A DNA stretch of 64,000 nt from Orientallactaga sibirica (taxonomy: Eukaryota > Chordata > Mammalia > Rodentia > Dipodidae): NCBI GenBank assembly GCA_036365145.1, contig JAEOAD010001365.1, positions 4,425,001-4,489,000 of the forward strand. Reading direction: 5' to 3'. Shown one piece after another: positions 1 to 13,671 of the stretch. Each line of letters opens with the position of its first letter. Within the stretch, counting starts at the first letter, position 1. The notes beneath the pieces are model-generated. The model was given only the letters and a program-made list of their open reading frames with translations. It was not told the origin of the DNA and made no database searches. Both the position numbers and the translations under genes were made by a program.

Positions 1-239
1 TGACAGCATGTGCATCACTTATACAATGTATGAGTGCACTAGGTCACAGTGTGAAGTAAAAGAATGAAAACCACATCAAACTCATGACACGCAAGTAACA
101 CAAGAACCCAAACCCTAACGTCCCGAGTAAGCCTCCGTCTCTTTGATGCAGGCACTCAAGCATCAAGTTAGAGTAAGTTGTGTCCCTTGAGGGGCAACTC
201 AAACATTGATTTCCTTCTGTTTAAAAATAATCCCTTTCA

Positions 240-385
240 GCCGGGTGTGGTGGCGCATGCCTTTAATCCCAGCACCCGGGAGGCAGAGGTAGGAGGATCG
301 CCGAGAGTTCGAGGCCAGCCTGAGACTACATAATTAATTCCAGGTCAGCCTGGACTAGAGTGAAACCCTACCTCGGAAAACCAAA

Positions 386-420
<35 letters not shown>
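240..420 (+). repeat. B1 SINE with (AAT)n tail
   Basis: Starts GCCGGGTGTGGTGGCGCATG, ends in ACCTCGGAAAACC and continues into an (AAT)n run. Confidence 0.9.
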
Positions 421-421
<1 letters not shown>

Positions 422-432
422 CCCTTTCTTTT

Positions 433-475
433 TAAAATATTTTATTTTCATTTATTTATTTGATAGAGAGAAAGG

Positions 476-520
<45 letters not shown>

Positions 521-677
521 AGAGGGAGGGAGAGAATGGGCGCGCCAGGGCCTCCAGCCACTGCAAATGAACTCTAGACACATGCGTGCATCTGGCTAAT
601 GTGGGTCCTGGGAATCGAACCTGGGTCCTTTGGCTTTGCAGGCAAATGCCTTAACTGCTAAGCCATCTCTCCAGCTC
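433..677 (-). repeat. DIP-like tRNA SINE
   Basis: Reverse copy: TTTATTTATTTGA, (GA)n, GGGCCTCCAGCCACTGCAAA and a tRNA-like AGCCATCTCTCCAGC end. It ends 34 nt from exon 25. Confidence 0.9.
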
Positions 678-711
678 AGATTGATTTCTTTGAAGAAAAC
701 TGCATACTTAC

Positions 712-804
712 CATTGGATCAATCCAAACTGTATTTCCCAAAGCCAGTACAACTTTTGCATCATGAAATTTCCCAACAATTTTATGATGAATGTATCTGG
801 TAAC
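712..804 (-). CDS. TDRD12: TDRD12 coding exon 25 (last exon in window)
   Basis: Residues 1020-1050, [20 protein letters not shown] then [10 protein letters not shown], phase 0 at both ends. Acceptor TTTTTTTCAG, donor ATG|GTAAGT. The family continues with a VHITNL-type strand that does not occur in 1-711, so the next exon is outside the window. A SINE starts 34 nt past the donor. Confidence 0.95.
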
Positions 805-3800
805 CTGAAAAAAATTATATTATTCACCTCAGAATTTAACAAAATACCTCATCCTGAATATGCTGTGTGGTTAACAGAAAATCCCACTCATTTCATCTGA
901 GTGTCACAGTAGCTCGGTGGGGCTGGGGCTTTAGGCTCCGTTTCCTTGATGAGGGCAGATGTGTAAAGGTGCAGCAGCCATTGTCTTACAACACCGAACG
1001 TTTGTTTCCCACTGTCACTGGGTCCCCACTTCCTCTATCAACTCCCACAATGCTCCAGGTCTGGGTGTTGACTGGAAGCTCTTTTTGTTTCTCCGGAGAA
1101 TCACAGTCACAAAGTTGCCTGTAACAGGAAGACGCACTCTCTCATATGCTCTTTTGTGGACACTGAACTGTTTTGCTCTCAGGGAAGGCCACAGCAGTCA
1201 TAATGTGTCTGAGAAATCTTTCGTGTCCATTTTATGGTGTGTTCATTTGTGCACATGGTATATGGAATGTGTGCAAATGCACACACACTGTTCACACATA
1301 CAGAGGCCAGAGGAAAATACCAGCTATCCTTTCTCTCCTTCCCACCTTATGTCCATGAGGGAGTGTCACTGAGCCTGGCCCTGGCTGTCTCTCAGTTAGA
1401 ACCACTGACGCCCACACTTGCTTCGTGCTGGGTTTACAGGTAGGACAGCTATGCCTCGGCTTTTTAATATGGGTGCTGGAGATCACACGAAAGTCCTCAA
1501 GCGTGCACAGCAAGAGCTCCCACCCGCTAAGCCATCTCCCCATCCCTTTTCATGTCTATTTTAACTCTTGCAGAGCTGGCCAGAAGACAGCTGGCCCTCA
1601 CAAGCTCATTTCTCTCCCCCTTGAACACTGGGAAGAACTCACACGTGAGAGCTTGTCCCTGCTTCTACAGAAGGCTGTCCTTCAACAGGCACGTACTAGC
1701 ATCTTCAGAGACAAAGACTTCCTGAGAACAAAGACCATGACTTCCTGTGATGGCTACATGCCAGCCCTTACCTGGCAACAATGATACTTGGTAAATAGTT
1801 ATTACAACAAAGGAAGATGTCCAGCTGGTAACAGCTATTTTTAAATTAAACTCCCAACAGTAAGCCTCATCTCTTTCCTGATGATACTGAATTATTTCCT
1901 AGCTTGCTTCTAATGCAGCCAGTTTTTGCTTTGTTAACTGTGGTGGTTTATTCATAGTCCCTGGACTAGCTTCCACAACACTCACCATCCCTTCAAGAAT
2001 CACGCACATGGTTATGAACAGGACCCAGTGCTCCGTGATGAACAGGACTGCCGCTTAGGCCCCTCCACCCATCCTGCATAGCTACATGAGTCTGAGTGGG
2101 ACAACCCTGTTACACAGCTTGGTATGTGCAATTTTTCCTGTTGCTGGTGCCCCACATACACTTTTTGATGACATGCTAGTGACCTCACAGGGTCCAGAGG
2201 AAATGCCCTCCCTTTGGGAGCTTTTCTGACCTCCATCTCTCCATCTTTGTTCATACTCCCAACCCTGATGTCATCACCTAGCCTCTCTCTAGGACGCTTC
2301 CATCCCTGGTGTCCCCATTTTAATGGAATCTAATTTCATAGGTGCTCACACTGTTTTTCCCACTCGAGCAGCCCACCTTGACCTGACCCGTGAGTTACAG
2401 CAGTTCTAAATCTGAGCATTAATGACAACAGTTCCAATGGGAGGGCTCCCCAGCAGCACTGGCTCAGAGCTGGAGTCTGCACAGCGGCAGGCTGTACTGT
2501 CTGCAGCGGAAGGAAGCTCAGCAGCCCATGCCCTGGTCAGCCTAAAACTGGGATGCAAAGACCTCTACTGAAGACTCTAACTTGAATGCCAGGAGGCTCA
2601 GCACCAGGAACTTGAAAGTCTGAGGCAGGAGGATTGTTTGAGCAGAGGAGTTCAAGACTGGCTTGGGCAAAATAGAGACATTCAAATAAACCTCAATTTT
2701 GTGTATATTCTGGGTTAAATGTACTATATAAGTCAACAAAACAAAAAAGCCAAAATAGCTCACCTTTGGGTTCCACTCAATTTCACTGTCAGCGGGTTTT
2801 ACCCTACAAACAATGAATTCCACAGCCTGGGGGGGAAGGGCTTGGAACTTCTCGGGGAGTGAGAGCAGCTGGTCTCTTGCAACGGGGCTGCTCCTGCCTT
2901 CATCGATGAACTGCACCAGAACATTCCCCAAGGCCCAGGCGTCTTCCTTCCGGCTCATCTCCAGCACCTGAACCCTAAACAACAGTAGGACGTTAGAGTT
3001 CAAAAGGAAGCCACTTCTGCTTCAACTCATCTGTCACATGGGAAGCAGACAAAATACTGTTATTCTGAACAATTCTACTCCATACTAGAACCACAAAAAC
3101 ACACAAATACCTCGCCATGGAGCCCCTGAGTGGTAGTCTATTTACAAAGTACACGTAGGCCTATAACAGTATTTAAAAAAAATTTTTTTTTTTTATTGCT
3201 TTGCAAGGAGAGGGAGAGGGATGGATACGCCAGGGCCTCCTGCTACTTGCAAAGGAACTTCAGATGTACGTGTCATTTTGTGTATCTGGCTTACATGGGT
3301 ACTGAGGAATCGAACCCAGGCAGTCAGGTTTTGCAAGTAAGTGTCCTTACCTGCAGAGCCATCTCTCCATCTCAGCATGTTCTTATAAAGTAAATACATC
3401 TATCTGATAAATTAATAAAAAATGCACCCAACAAAGTAAAGTTTCAAGGTTTCTGAGTCAAGGCTAATGTCAGTGGTGCTGGTGTGGATTCAAGAAGGGG
3501 GTGCAGTTAAGCATGTGAGTCGCACAGCTGGGTTGGAACCCTGTCTTTGCAAGTCTAAGCTGGCCTTAGAAAGCTTACCTATGTAGGCCACAATGCCCTT
3601 TTTTTTGTATGTTTGTTTTTTGTTTTTCAAGGTAGGGTCTCGCTAGCCCAGGCTGACCTGGAATTCACTCTGTAGTCTCAGGGTGGCCTCGAACTCACAG
3701 CAATCCTCCTACCTCTGCCTCCTGAGTGCTGGGATTAAAGGCGTGTGCCACCACGCCCGGCCACAATGCCTCTTTTATAGAAACCTGGTAGACATTAAAC

Positions 3801-5063
3801 AAGTTACAGAAGGGGTATACCTCAAACAGTGATGGCTCAATCAATGTCTAGGGCAATGTGACTCGTGCACTCTGTGTTCAGAAGGAAGCAGAGTGTGACA
3901 TAAATGCTGACACCAGGGGCCCAGGGCACAGCGTGCCAGCACCACCTTCCTGAGCACCAGCCAGGTACAGGAATCACACACTCATCAAACAGCTGCGAGG
4001 ACAGGTGTTCGCCTCTGCTTACATTACTTCCTATCTTACCAGTCTAGAGATAAAACAGATATTTTACCTGTAGAAAAGTGTCTTTTCTTCCAATGCATAT
4101 AATCTAAATTTCTCCACTTTTTCAGCAGCTGTTTTATTACTGAAATCCTTAAAATATTCATTCATTTCCGTAGAAAGAGTTGCATAAGGGTCTGTATGTT
4201 TATCAATGATACGACCAAAGTAATTTGTTGCATTTGAAATGTAAAACGGTATTATCTGAAACACATAGAGTACACATATGCAAAAAACCAACAATGTAAA
4301 GCAAAGATGGACACATTCTTTGTGTCTGTAGAAACCAGCACATGAACTTAGAACCCAAAGCATGCAAACAGGGACTCACAGAATCAACTAGGAAGCAAGC
4401 TAAACACAGAACCAAAGCAAATTCCATCCCTTACAGTACTGCCTATGTACAGCCCCACATATCCCCGTGACCATCCCCACTGAATGCCTGTCCCGAAAGG
4501 ACAGGGAACATGTCCACCATGGTTGTTATTTTAGGATGATGGGAGTAAACAGGTTTTTTCTTGTATTTTACAAGTTATAAGGTTCTGCATGGTAGGTTAA
4601 GAAACCTAAGCATGCATGGAGTGACCAAAACTAGGCTACTGATGTGAACAAATCTCACAATCCCCTCTGCAAGCATTACAACTCTAAAGACACTTTATGA
4701 TGCAGACAAGAAGTGGGCAAAGGAAGCTTCTAGTTGGATGGTATTAACAGAAGTGGCATCAGTAGGCCTCTAGACACAGTGACCAACTCTGCACGTTTAT
4801 CTGTGTGCATGTCCCTGGCTTAGCACTGCACGCCTCCTGTATTCTTCTTATCCTGCACACTGGAAGCACACCTTCTGGCCACCCTCCCTGCCTGTTTGAC
4901 TCTCTTAGTACCTTTAGAGATAAATAATTCTGTTTGTTATGGTAAGATAAAGATACAAAAAAAAAAAAAAACCCTGAATTTCCTTTCTAAAAAAGGTTTT
5001 TAAAATCTTTTGTCTTTTATTTTTATTAACATGCTAGGAATTAAATCTAGTTTTTTTTCTTGG

Positions 5064-5098
<35 letters not shown>

Positions 5099-8000
5099 AG
5101 ACAGGTCTCATGTAGCTCTGGCTGGCCTCAACCTTGCTACACATAGTCAAGGACGACCTCCACATCCTGGTCCTCTTGCTACACAGTCAAGTATGCCCGC
5201 CACATCTTGGTCCTCTTGCTACACATAGTCAAGGACGACCTCCACGTCTTGGTCCTCTTGCTACACATAGTCAAGGACGACCTCCACATCCTGGTCCTCT
5301 TGCGCCCTCCCCACCTGAGTGCTGGGATGACAAGTGTGCTGCACTATGCCCAGCTCTTACTTGAACTTCCAAAGCAACTAGAAAATGAAGAATTGTTAAC
5401 AATAGGACTCCGAAACATGAAATGCTAGGGATGAATTTAACATGGTAAGTATAAGACCAGTAGCACAGTGTTCAGAGAAATAAAAATGACCCAGATAAAC
5501 ACACTGTACACCATGTTAATGGACAGGGAAGCGTTACATTGTTAAGAGTTCAATTTTATCCAAATAAATCTATAGACTAAATGCACTGCCAAACAAAATC
5601 CCGCAGTGTTGTAAGTAGACACCGGAGGCTAGTTTGAAAACTACATGGATAACACGGAACACAAAAAGGATACTGAAGAAGGGCAGAGGTACAGGAGCTG
5701 CCTTCCAGTTTTCAACACCAGAAAACCACAGTTATAATCACAACCATTCTCAAAATTAAAATCTGAGCTGGGCATGGTGTTGCATACCTTGTAATTCCAT
5801 TACTTAGGCAGGAAGACTGCTGCAAGTTCAAGGCCAGCCTGGGCTACCTCGTAAGTTCATTGACAGCCTGGGCTATTCAGTGAGACTCCACTTGAAACTG
5901 AAATAAAAATCTCCTAATAATTAAAAAAAAGGAGCCGGGCATGGTGGCGCACGCCTTTAATCCCAGCACTCGGGAGGCAGAGGTAGGAGGATCACCGTGA
6001 GTTCAAGGCCACCCTGAGACTACATAGTTAATTCCAGGTCAGCCTGGGCCAGAATGAGACCCTACCTCGAAAAAAAGAAAAAGAAAAAGAAAAAGATGCC
6101 TGGTGTGGTGGCACACACCTTTAATCCCAGCATTTGGGAGGCCTCAGAGGTAGGAGGATTGTCGTGAGTTTAAGGCCACCCTGAGCCTATGTAGTGAATG
6201 CTAAGTCAGTCTGGGCTAAAGAGAGACCCTACCTTGGAAAACAAAAACAAACAAACAAACAAAAAGATGTCAAAAACTACCTATGTCCTCAGGAGCTACA
6301 TGACACTTAAAGCAGTGTAGGGAAGAGTGGAACCCTGGGAACAGAAGCAGGGGACATGCAGGTCAGTGGCTGAAGAGGCTCTCGCTCATCTATTCACCTG
6401 CTGCAGCAGGAAAACCCCAGGCTGGACCTCCAGGAACAAGGCATAAGACAGCAGAGAAGGGCCAGACAGAAGTAGGAGAAAGGACATAGCCAGGAAATTT
6501 CATTAGTCTCAGACTGTATGTATGTATGTATGTATGTATGTATGTATGTATGTATTTGACAGAGTGAAAGCAAGAGAGAAAGAGAGAGAATTGGTGCTCC
6601 AGGGCCTCCAGCCACTGAAATCAAACTCCAGACACGTGTGCCACCTTGTGTGCATGTGCAACCTTGCATGCTTAAGTCACCTTGTGCATCTGGCTTAGGT
6701 GGGATCTGAAGAGTTGAACGTGGGTCCTTAGGCTTCGCAGGTAAGTGCCTTAACTGCTAAGCTATCTCTCCAGTCCCCCCATGTATTTTTTAATATGACA
6801 CAAACTGTGTGAGGTTATGAAAGTTATTCAAGGTCAAATCCCATATGCGTTTGTAATTGAAATGGAATGTATAACAATATGTAAAAAATACTATTAAAAG
6901 AAACTAAAACCCAGAATAATAGTTTGTGAAAATAAAGAAAGCTATGAGAAAAGATAACTGTAAAACAGAACAGGCTAAAACTGTTACCTTTATTTTCAAA
7001 ACAAGCTGAGTTTTGGCTTGTGATATATGCCATAAAAGAATGAAAGCAGTTCAATGGTAGAGGTGCACTTAGCATGTGTAAGGCCCTGGGGTCAACCCTC
7101 AACACCGCTCCACAAAAAAAAATAACATAAATCTGAATTAGAAGAACTTTAAAATGAGGTGATAAGACTCAGGGAAAAAAATCAGAAACTAAAGACCAAC
7201 CAGTTTTAATGATGAAACTGCAGTCAACTGGATGGGAGGGGGAGGGACTCAAAAAGACAAGCCCAGCCAGGTGTGGTGGTGCACGCCTTTAATCCCAGCA
7301 CTTGGGAGGCAGAGGGAGGAGGATCACCATGAGTTCGAGACCCTGAAACTAAGTAGTGAATTCCAGGTCAGCCCGAGCTAGAGTGAGACCCATGACCTTG
7401 GAGTGCCTGACAATACCTATACAAGAGCATCAAAATAGGAGGAAAAGATGATGACATAAAAATTAAAAGAGAGTCTGAGAAAGGGAGGGTATATGATGGA
7501 GAATGGAGTTTCAAAGGGGAAAGTGGGGGGAGGGAGGGAAGTACCATGGGATATTGTCTACAATGGAAGTTGTCAATAAAATAAATAAATAAATGAAATG
7601 GAAAAAAAAAAAAAAAGACATGCCCATATCCTCACTACCAAGGGCACTGTGAGCATGCCCTTATTAGGAAAATAAAAGGTCTTTGAATATGTCATGAGTA
7701 GCCCCAGATAAAGAGGTAGTTCCTGATTATTCCACGGGCCTTCTGCTCAGGGACACATGTGTTTATGAGAGCTCGAGAGGGAGAAGGAGGCTGGAAGGGT
7801 ATGCTTCCAAGTTTAGCCAGAGGAGGCAGCAGGGCTGGACTGCTCTCTGCTGAGTCCACACTGGGATGGACACAGAACTGAAAATATAGCTGCATCGTTC
7901 TGAGTGACTCTTACAGCAGCCCTGGGAAGCTAACACACTAGATAGTGACTCCAGGAAAGGAGCTAAAAGGGGAGAAAATTTAAAGTCAAAAACAAATGAA

Positions 8001-11000
8001 GAAATTAATAAGAGGGAATGGAAATTACATGGCTAAAGTTAACTCAGTCATTCCAGCGGCCTCTCATTTCCTTACAGGAACAGTCGTGATGTTTGCAGAG
8101 AACCCGTATCAACACTGCACTACTTCACAGTCTTCAAGTGGAGAGGATGTTCTTTGAAATTATAATTGAAAAAAGTCTCTAAATTTTTATCCATTTCCCC
8201 AATTTGTTCGTGGTTTTATATATAAACTGGTGTCTTGAAATAAGGAACCACGTAAAGACCCGTCCTTTTTATCATAGTGGTAATCATAGTGGACTAGTAG
8301 AAGTCACAGTGGTAATCATGAGTTACCGTTAGTGGACTAGTAGAAGTCACAGTGGTAATCATGAGTTACCGTTAGTGGACTAGTGGAAGTCACAGTGGTA
8401 ATCATGAGTTACCGTTAGTGGACTAGTAGAAGTCACAGTGGGAACCGCGGGTTACCGTTAGAGGACTAGTAGAAGTCACAGTGGGAGCCGCGGGTTACCG
8501 TTAGTGGACAAGTAGAAGTCACAGTGGGAACCGCGGGTTACCATTAGTGGACTAGTAGAAGTCACAGTGGGAACCGTGGGTTACCATTAGTGGACTAGTA
8601 GAAGTCACAGTGGGAGCCGTGGGTTACCATTAGTGGACTAGTAGAAGTCACAGTGGGAACCGTGGGTTACCGTTAGAGGACTAGTAGAAGTCACAGTGGG
8701 AGCCGCGGGTTACCGTTAGTGGACTAGTAGAAGTCACAGTGGGAACCGCGGGTTACCATTAGTGGACTAGTAGAAGTCACAGTGGGAGCCGCGGGTTACC
8801 GTTAGTGGACTAGTAGAAGTCACAGTGGGAACCGCGGGTTACCGTTAGTGGACTAGTAGAAGTCACAGTGGGAGCCGCGGGTTACCGTTAGTGGACTAGT
8901 AGAAGTCACAGTGGTAATCATGAGTTACCATTAGTGGACTAGTAGAAGTCACAGTGGTAATCATGAGTTACCGTTAGTGGACTAGTAGAAGTCACAGTGG
9001 GAGCCGCGGGTTACCATTAGTGGACTAGTAGAAGTCACAGTGGGAACCGCGGGTTACCGTTAGAGGACTAGTAGAAGTCACAGTGGGAGCCGTGGGTTAC
9101 CATTAGTGGACTAGTAGAAGTCACAGTGGGAACCGCGGGTTACCATTAGTGGACTAGTAGAAGTCACAGTGGGAGCCGCGGGTTACCGTTAGTGGACTAG
9201 TAGAAGTCACAGTGGGAACCGCGGGTTACCATTAGTGGACTAGTAGAAGTCACAGTGGGAACCGCGGGTTACCGTTAGAGGACTAGTAGAAGTCACAGTG
9301 GGAGCCGTGGGTTACCATTAGTGGACTAGTAGAAGTCACAGTGGGAGCCGCGGGTTACCGTTAGTGGACTAGTAGAAGTCACAGTGGGAGCCGCGGGTTA
9401 CCGTTAGAGGACTAGTAGAAGTCACAGTGGTAATCATGAGTTACCGTTAGTGGACTAGTAGAAGTCACAGTGGTAATCGTGTGTTACCGTTAGTGGACTA
9501 GTAGAAGTCACAGTGGGAACCGCGGGTTATCGTTAGTGGACTAGTAGAAGTCACAGTGGTAATCATGAGTTACCGTTAGTGGACTAGTAGAAGTCACAGT
9601 GGTAATCATGAGTTACCGTTAGTGGACTAGTAGAAGTCACAGTGGTAATCATGAGTTACCGTTAGTGGACTAGTAGAAGTCACAGTGGTAATCATGAGTT
9701 ACCGTTAGTGGACTAGTAGAAGTCACAGTGGGAGCCGCGGGTTACCGTTAGTGGACTAGTAGAAGTCACAGTGGTAATCGCGGGTTACCGTTAGTGGACT
9801 AGTAGAAGTCACAGTGGGAGCCGCGGGTTACCGTTAGTGGACTAGTAGAAGTCACAGTGGTAATCGTGTGTTACCGTTAGTGGACTAGTAGAAGTCACAG
9901 TGGGAATCGCGGGTTACCGTTAGTGGACTAGTAGAAGTCACAGTGGGAACCGCGGGTTACCGTTAGTGGACTAGTAGAAGTCACAGTGGTAATTATGAGT
10001 TACCGTTAGTGGACTAGTAGAAGTCACAGTGGGAGCCGCGGGTTACCGTTAGTGGACTAGTAGAAGTCACAGTGGGAGCCGCGGGTTACCGTTAGTGGAC
10101 TAGTAGAAGTCACAGTGGGAACCGCGGGTTACCGTTAGTGGACTAGTAGAAGTCACAGTGGTAATCATGAGTTACCGTTAGTGGACTAGTAGAAGTCACA
10201 GTGGTAATCGCGGGTTACCGTTAGTGGACTAGTAGAAGTCATAGCTATGTGGTACTAAAACTCGGCTATTTGCAGCATGTCATTAAAATAACCACTAATC
10301 CCTGGACAGAGGATTCTGGCAGAACTCACCCTAACATACCCAAACCCTGGCAGGACCTGGTTGGATAATCTCCTTGGCATGTCCATTTCTGGATTGATAT
10401 GATGCCGGTCAGAGCAGATCCTTTGGTCTCTACAAAAAAAGGCTAGATCTTAAAACTGGAAGAAAATAGTAACAGTTACCACAAATTTTTAGACATTTTT
10501 TAGAAAATTACCTGCAACCTACATCAAAGTAGTTTTATTCAAATGTGTTAAATATTAAGTATCTAGGTTAAACACTTTATGATACTAACAATATTTACGT
10601 CAACAGAAACAGTTCTACAATTTAATTAACACTGAATTAACTTAAAACATAGAGTTCTTTATTATTTCTCTAGACATTTTTATATGTATTATTTAAGTGG
10701 ACAGAATGCTGTCATAATATAAAGACTTACAAACATATCACAGTAATATAAAAATAAAGGCCATTAACCTATAAGCCAGAAGCCACTCCTTAACTGTCAC
10801 CTCCAAACTGAGAAATAGCTAAAGTTCCAGTTTTAAAAATCAACAGTCTAGGGGCTGGGGATATGGCTTGGTGGTTAAGGAGTTTGCCTGTGGAGCCTAA
10901 GGACCCTGGTTCAATTTCCCAGGATCCACGTAAGCCAGATACACAAACGGGTGCATGCATCTGGAGTTTGTTTGCAGTGGCTACAGGGCCTGGCGTGCCC

Positions 11001-12873
11001 ATTCTGTTTCACACTATCTGCCTCTCTCTCTCTCTCTAAAAAATAAATAAAAATATTGTTAAAAATCAACAGCCTATTTAAATGCACAGGAAATGGCACA
11101 AATGAGCTGTTCAATATACCATACTTCAAAAAATGAATGTTACTAGTCATCTTAAAATTAAATTTGATCCAATAAACAACTAGACATCTATGCTTCAGCT
11201 GTCTACCATCTTACTAAATGGCAGCATTATGTCTGGCAGTCCTTAGGGTTGTTAGGATACCCATGTCCTCTAGGGTTCTGGAGAAACTGGCAGGCTTGCT
11301 CTACAATGTATATGAGGATGGAAGTGATTTGAAACCACCTTGAACAGAAGCAAACCTGTAGGATTTCCATGTGAAATGCCAAGATTCTTGCTGTAGTGCT
11401 GAGTGGAGTGCCATACAAGACAGATACATGGAATAAAGTAACAGACCAGCATCCCCCAGCAGACCACAGAGCCCATCACCTACTTAAGTGAAGGGTGCCA
11501 ATGTGGGGAGGACAGGAGGATGTTGAGATATGCATAGGGAAAAAGGTGAACCTTGTTCCAGGTCTTACACTAGCCACACAGATCAGTATGAGCCAGCCAC
11601 GAGCACCATGTCCACATGTGAGAAGTTTTAGATTTCAGAGCATTTCAAAGTTTATATTGGATTATGACTATTCGATCCATATGAGGAAAAGCAATTATAT
11701 CTGGAATATTAAAATGATTCCCACAAAGCAGTAAGAAAAAGATGCATGCCTCCATTTTTATTTATTTATTTTTTATTTATTTTAATTATTTTTTTATTGA
11801 CTTTTAATCTTACATACCAAAAAAAAAACCCCACCTAATATTTCCCTCCCCTCCCCCATTCCACTTTAGAACTCCCGTCTCCATCATATCCCCTCCCTCT
11901 CTCCATTAGTCTCTTTCCTAATTTGATGACATCATCTTTCTCTTCTATTTTGAGGGTCTTGCAAAGGTATTGCTAGGCACTGCAAGATCATGGATATCAA
12001 GGCCAATTTCTGTCTGGGCAGCTGCATTGTAAGAGGTCATATCCTTCCTTTGGCTCTTCCATTCTATCCGCCCCCTCTTCCACAACATGCCTCCATTTTT
12101 AAAAATGGTAAAAAGAGGGCAGAGAGATGGCTTAGCAGTTAAGGTACATGCCTGCAAAGCCTAAGGACCCCAGGGCCCACGTAAGCCAGATGCCCATGGT
12201 GGTGCATGTGTCTGGAGTTTGTTTGCAGTGGCTGGAGGCCCTGGCATACCCATTCTCTCTCTCTGTCTTTCTCACTTAAATAAATAAATAAAAATAAAAA
12301 ATGGGAAAAGACATGCACACTTCATTCACAAAAGAGGACGACCAAATGCTCTAAAGCACGTGAAAGACACTCAACACCACAAATCACCACAGAACACAAG
12401 TCAAAGTGGCGTTGCCTCTACCCCCCATGAATATGAAGCACTGGTGAGGACAAGAAGCAGCTCAGATTTTCTAATCGCTCCTGACAGGATTCTACAACGG
12501 TCACCCTTTCACAAGAGTTGAACATACGCCTACCCTGGGGCTTCATAATCCATTTCTTCCTATCTATCCACAGCAGTACATGCATATCTCCACAAAACAC
12601 ATGCACGAGTGTATCTGGAGTGATTCAAACATGATAGCCCCCAAAAGGAAATTACCACAGGTCTGTTCACAAAAGAGTAGATATTGTGAAATATTCATAG
12701 AATGAAATACCAAGCCATGAAATCAATAAAATAAAATAAAGATAACACTAACATAGACAAACGTTCAGATATTAGGTTCAATGAAAGACGATACAAAGAG
12801 AGCACACTGCAGTTCCTTTACGGAATCCATCTAGGTGTCTATCAGCTAGGTGAATGGATTAAAAAACGTGGTG

Positions 12874-12920
<47 letters not shown>

Positions 12921-13630
12921 AGTATCCAACTATGAAGGAGGATGAAATCCTGTCACCTGTAATGAAATGGACAGAATGGAAGACATTACGTAAAGTGAAA
13001 TAATCCAGTACAGAGAGGTTAGATGTGGTCAATGCACACTGTGCGCATGTGTGAAAATACCACACTGAGTCCCATTAATATGTTCATTAATCTGTATTAA
13101 TTTTGCAAGAAGCAGAACTTGGCAGTGTTGATAGCTATGGGAAGGGAATCACCTCTGGAGGACAGCACCTCAGGACAACTGTGCAGGAACCTCTGGGTGC
13201 TCCTTCTGAGCTGAGTGGTAGCTGACATGGGGACAAGGATAGGTGACATTTCCATCAAGTAGCAGATTTATCACCTGTGAACGTCAATGCATGCTACAAC
13301 CTAATTTAAAGACAAAATCACCAGCTTACTTGCAAAAGCCAAAAGCCTTAAGATATGGACAAAGAGGTCTTCTGGCTTTCTTGTCTTCTTTGGCTTCTAG
13401 AACCCCTTTAGCAAATTCATACAGCTCTGATGGGATTTTGGCATCTGCTCGCTCCAAGTAGCGCAGGACGCCAACAGCTTGGCTTGCATTTCTCTCCGTC
13501 AGCAGCAAGACAGATTTGGTTTTTTTAGCTCCCTGTTCTGCAGGAGAACCCTTGAAATCAGGGGTGAATAAAGGAAACATTATTCATACCAATCTCATCT
13601 CAATGGAGCTTGTGGGTTCAGAAATTTGCC

Positions 13631-13671
<41 letters not shown>

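Noticed and set aside
360..599. Isoleucine- and Arg-Glu-repeat open frame
   Set aside because: Translation of (AAT)n and (GA)n tracts of SINE tails.
8291..10225. Interstitial telomere repeat
   Set aside because: GGGTTACCGTTAG looks telomere-like in part, but no TTAGGG tandem run exists.
8276..10241. CRISPR-like regular array
   Set aside because: Units are contiguous without unique spacers and lie in a mammalian intron; it is a minisatellite.
10334..10429. Exon 22 ending at the GTATGT donor
   Set aside because: It would leave two bases and give an immediate stop in exon 23; the GTGAGT donor keeps frame and the family sequence.
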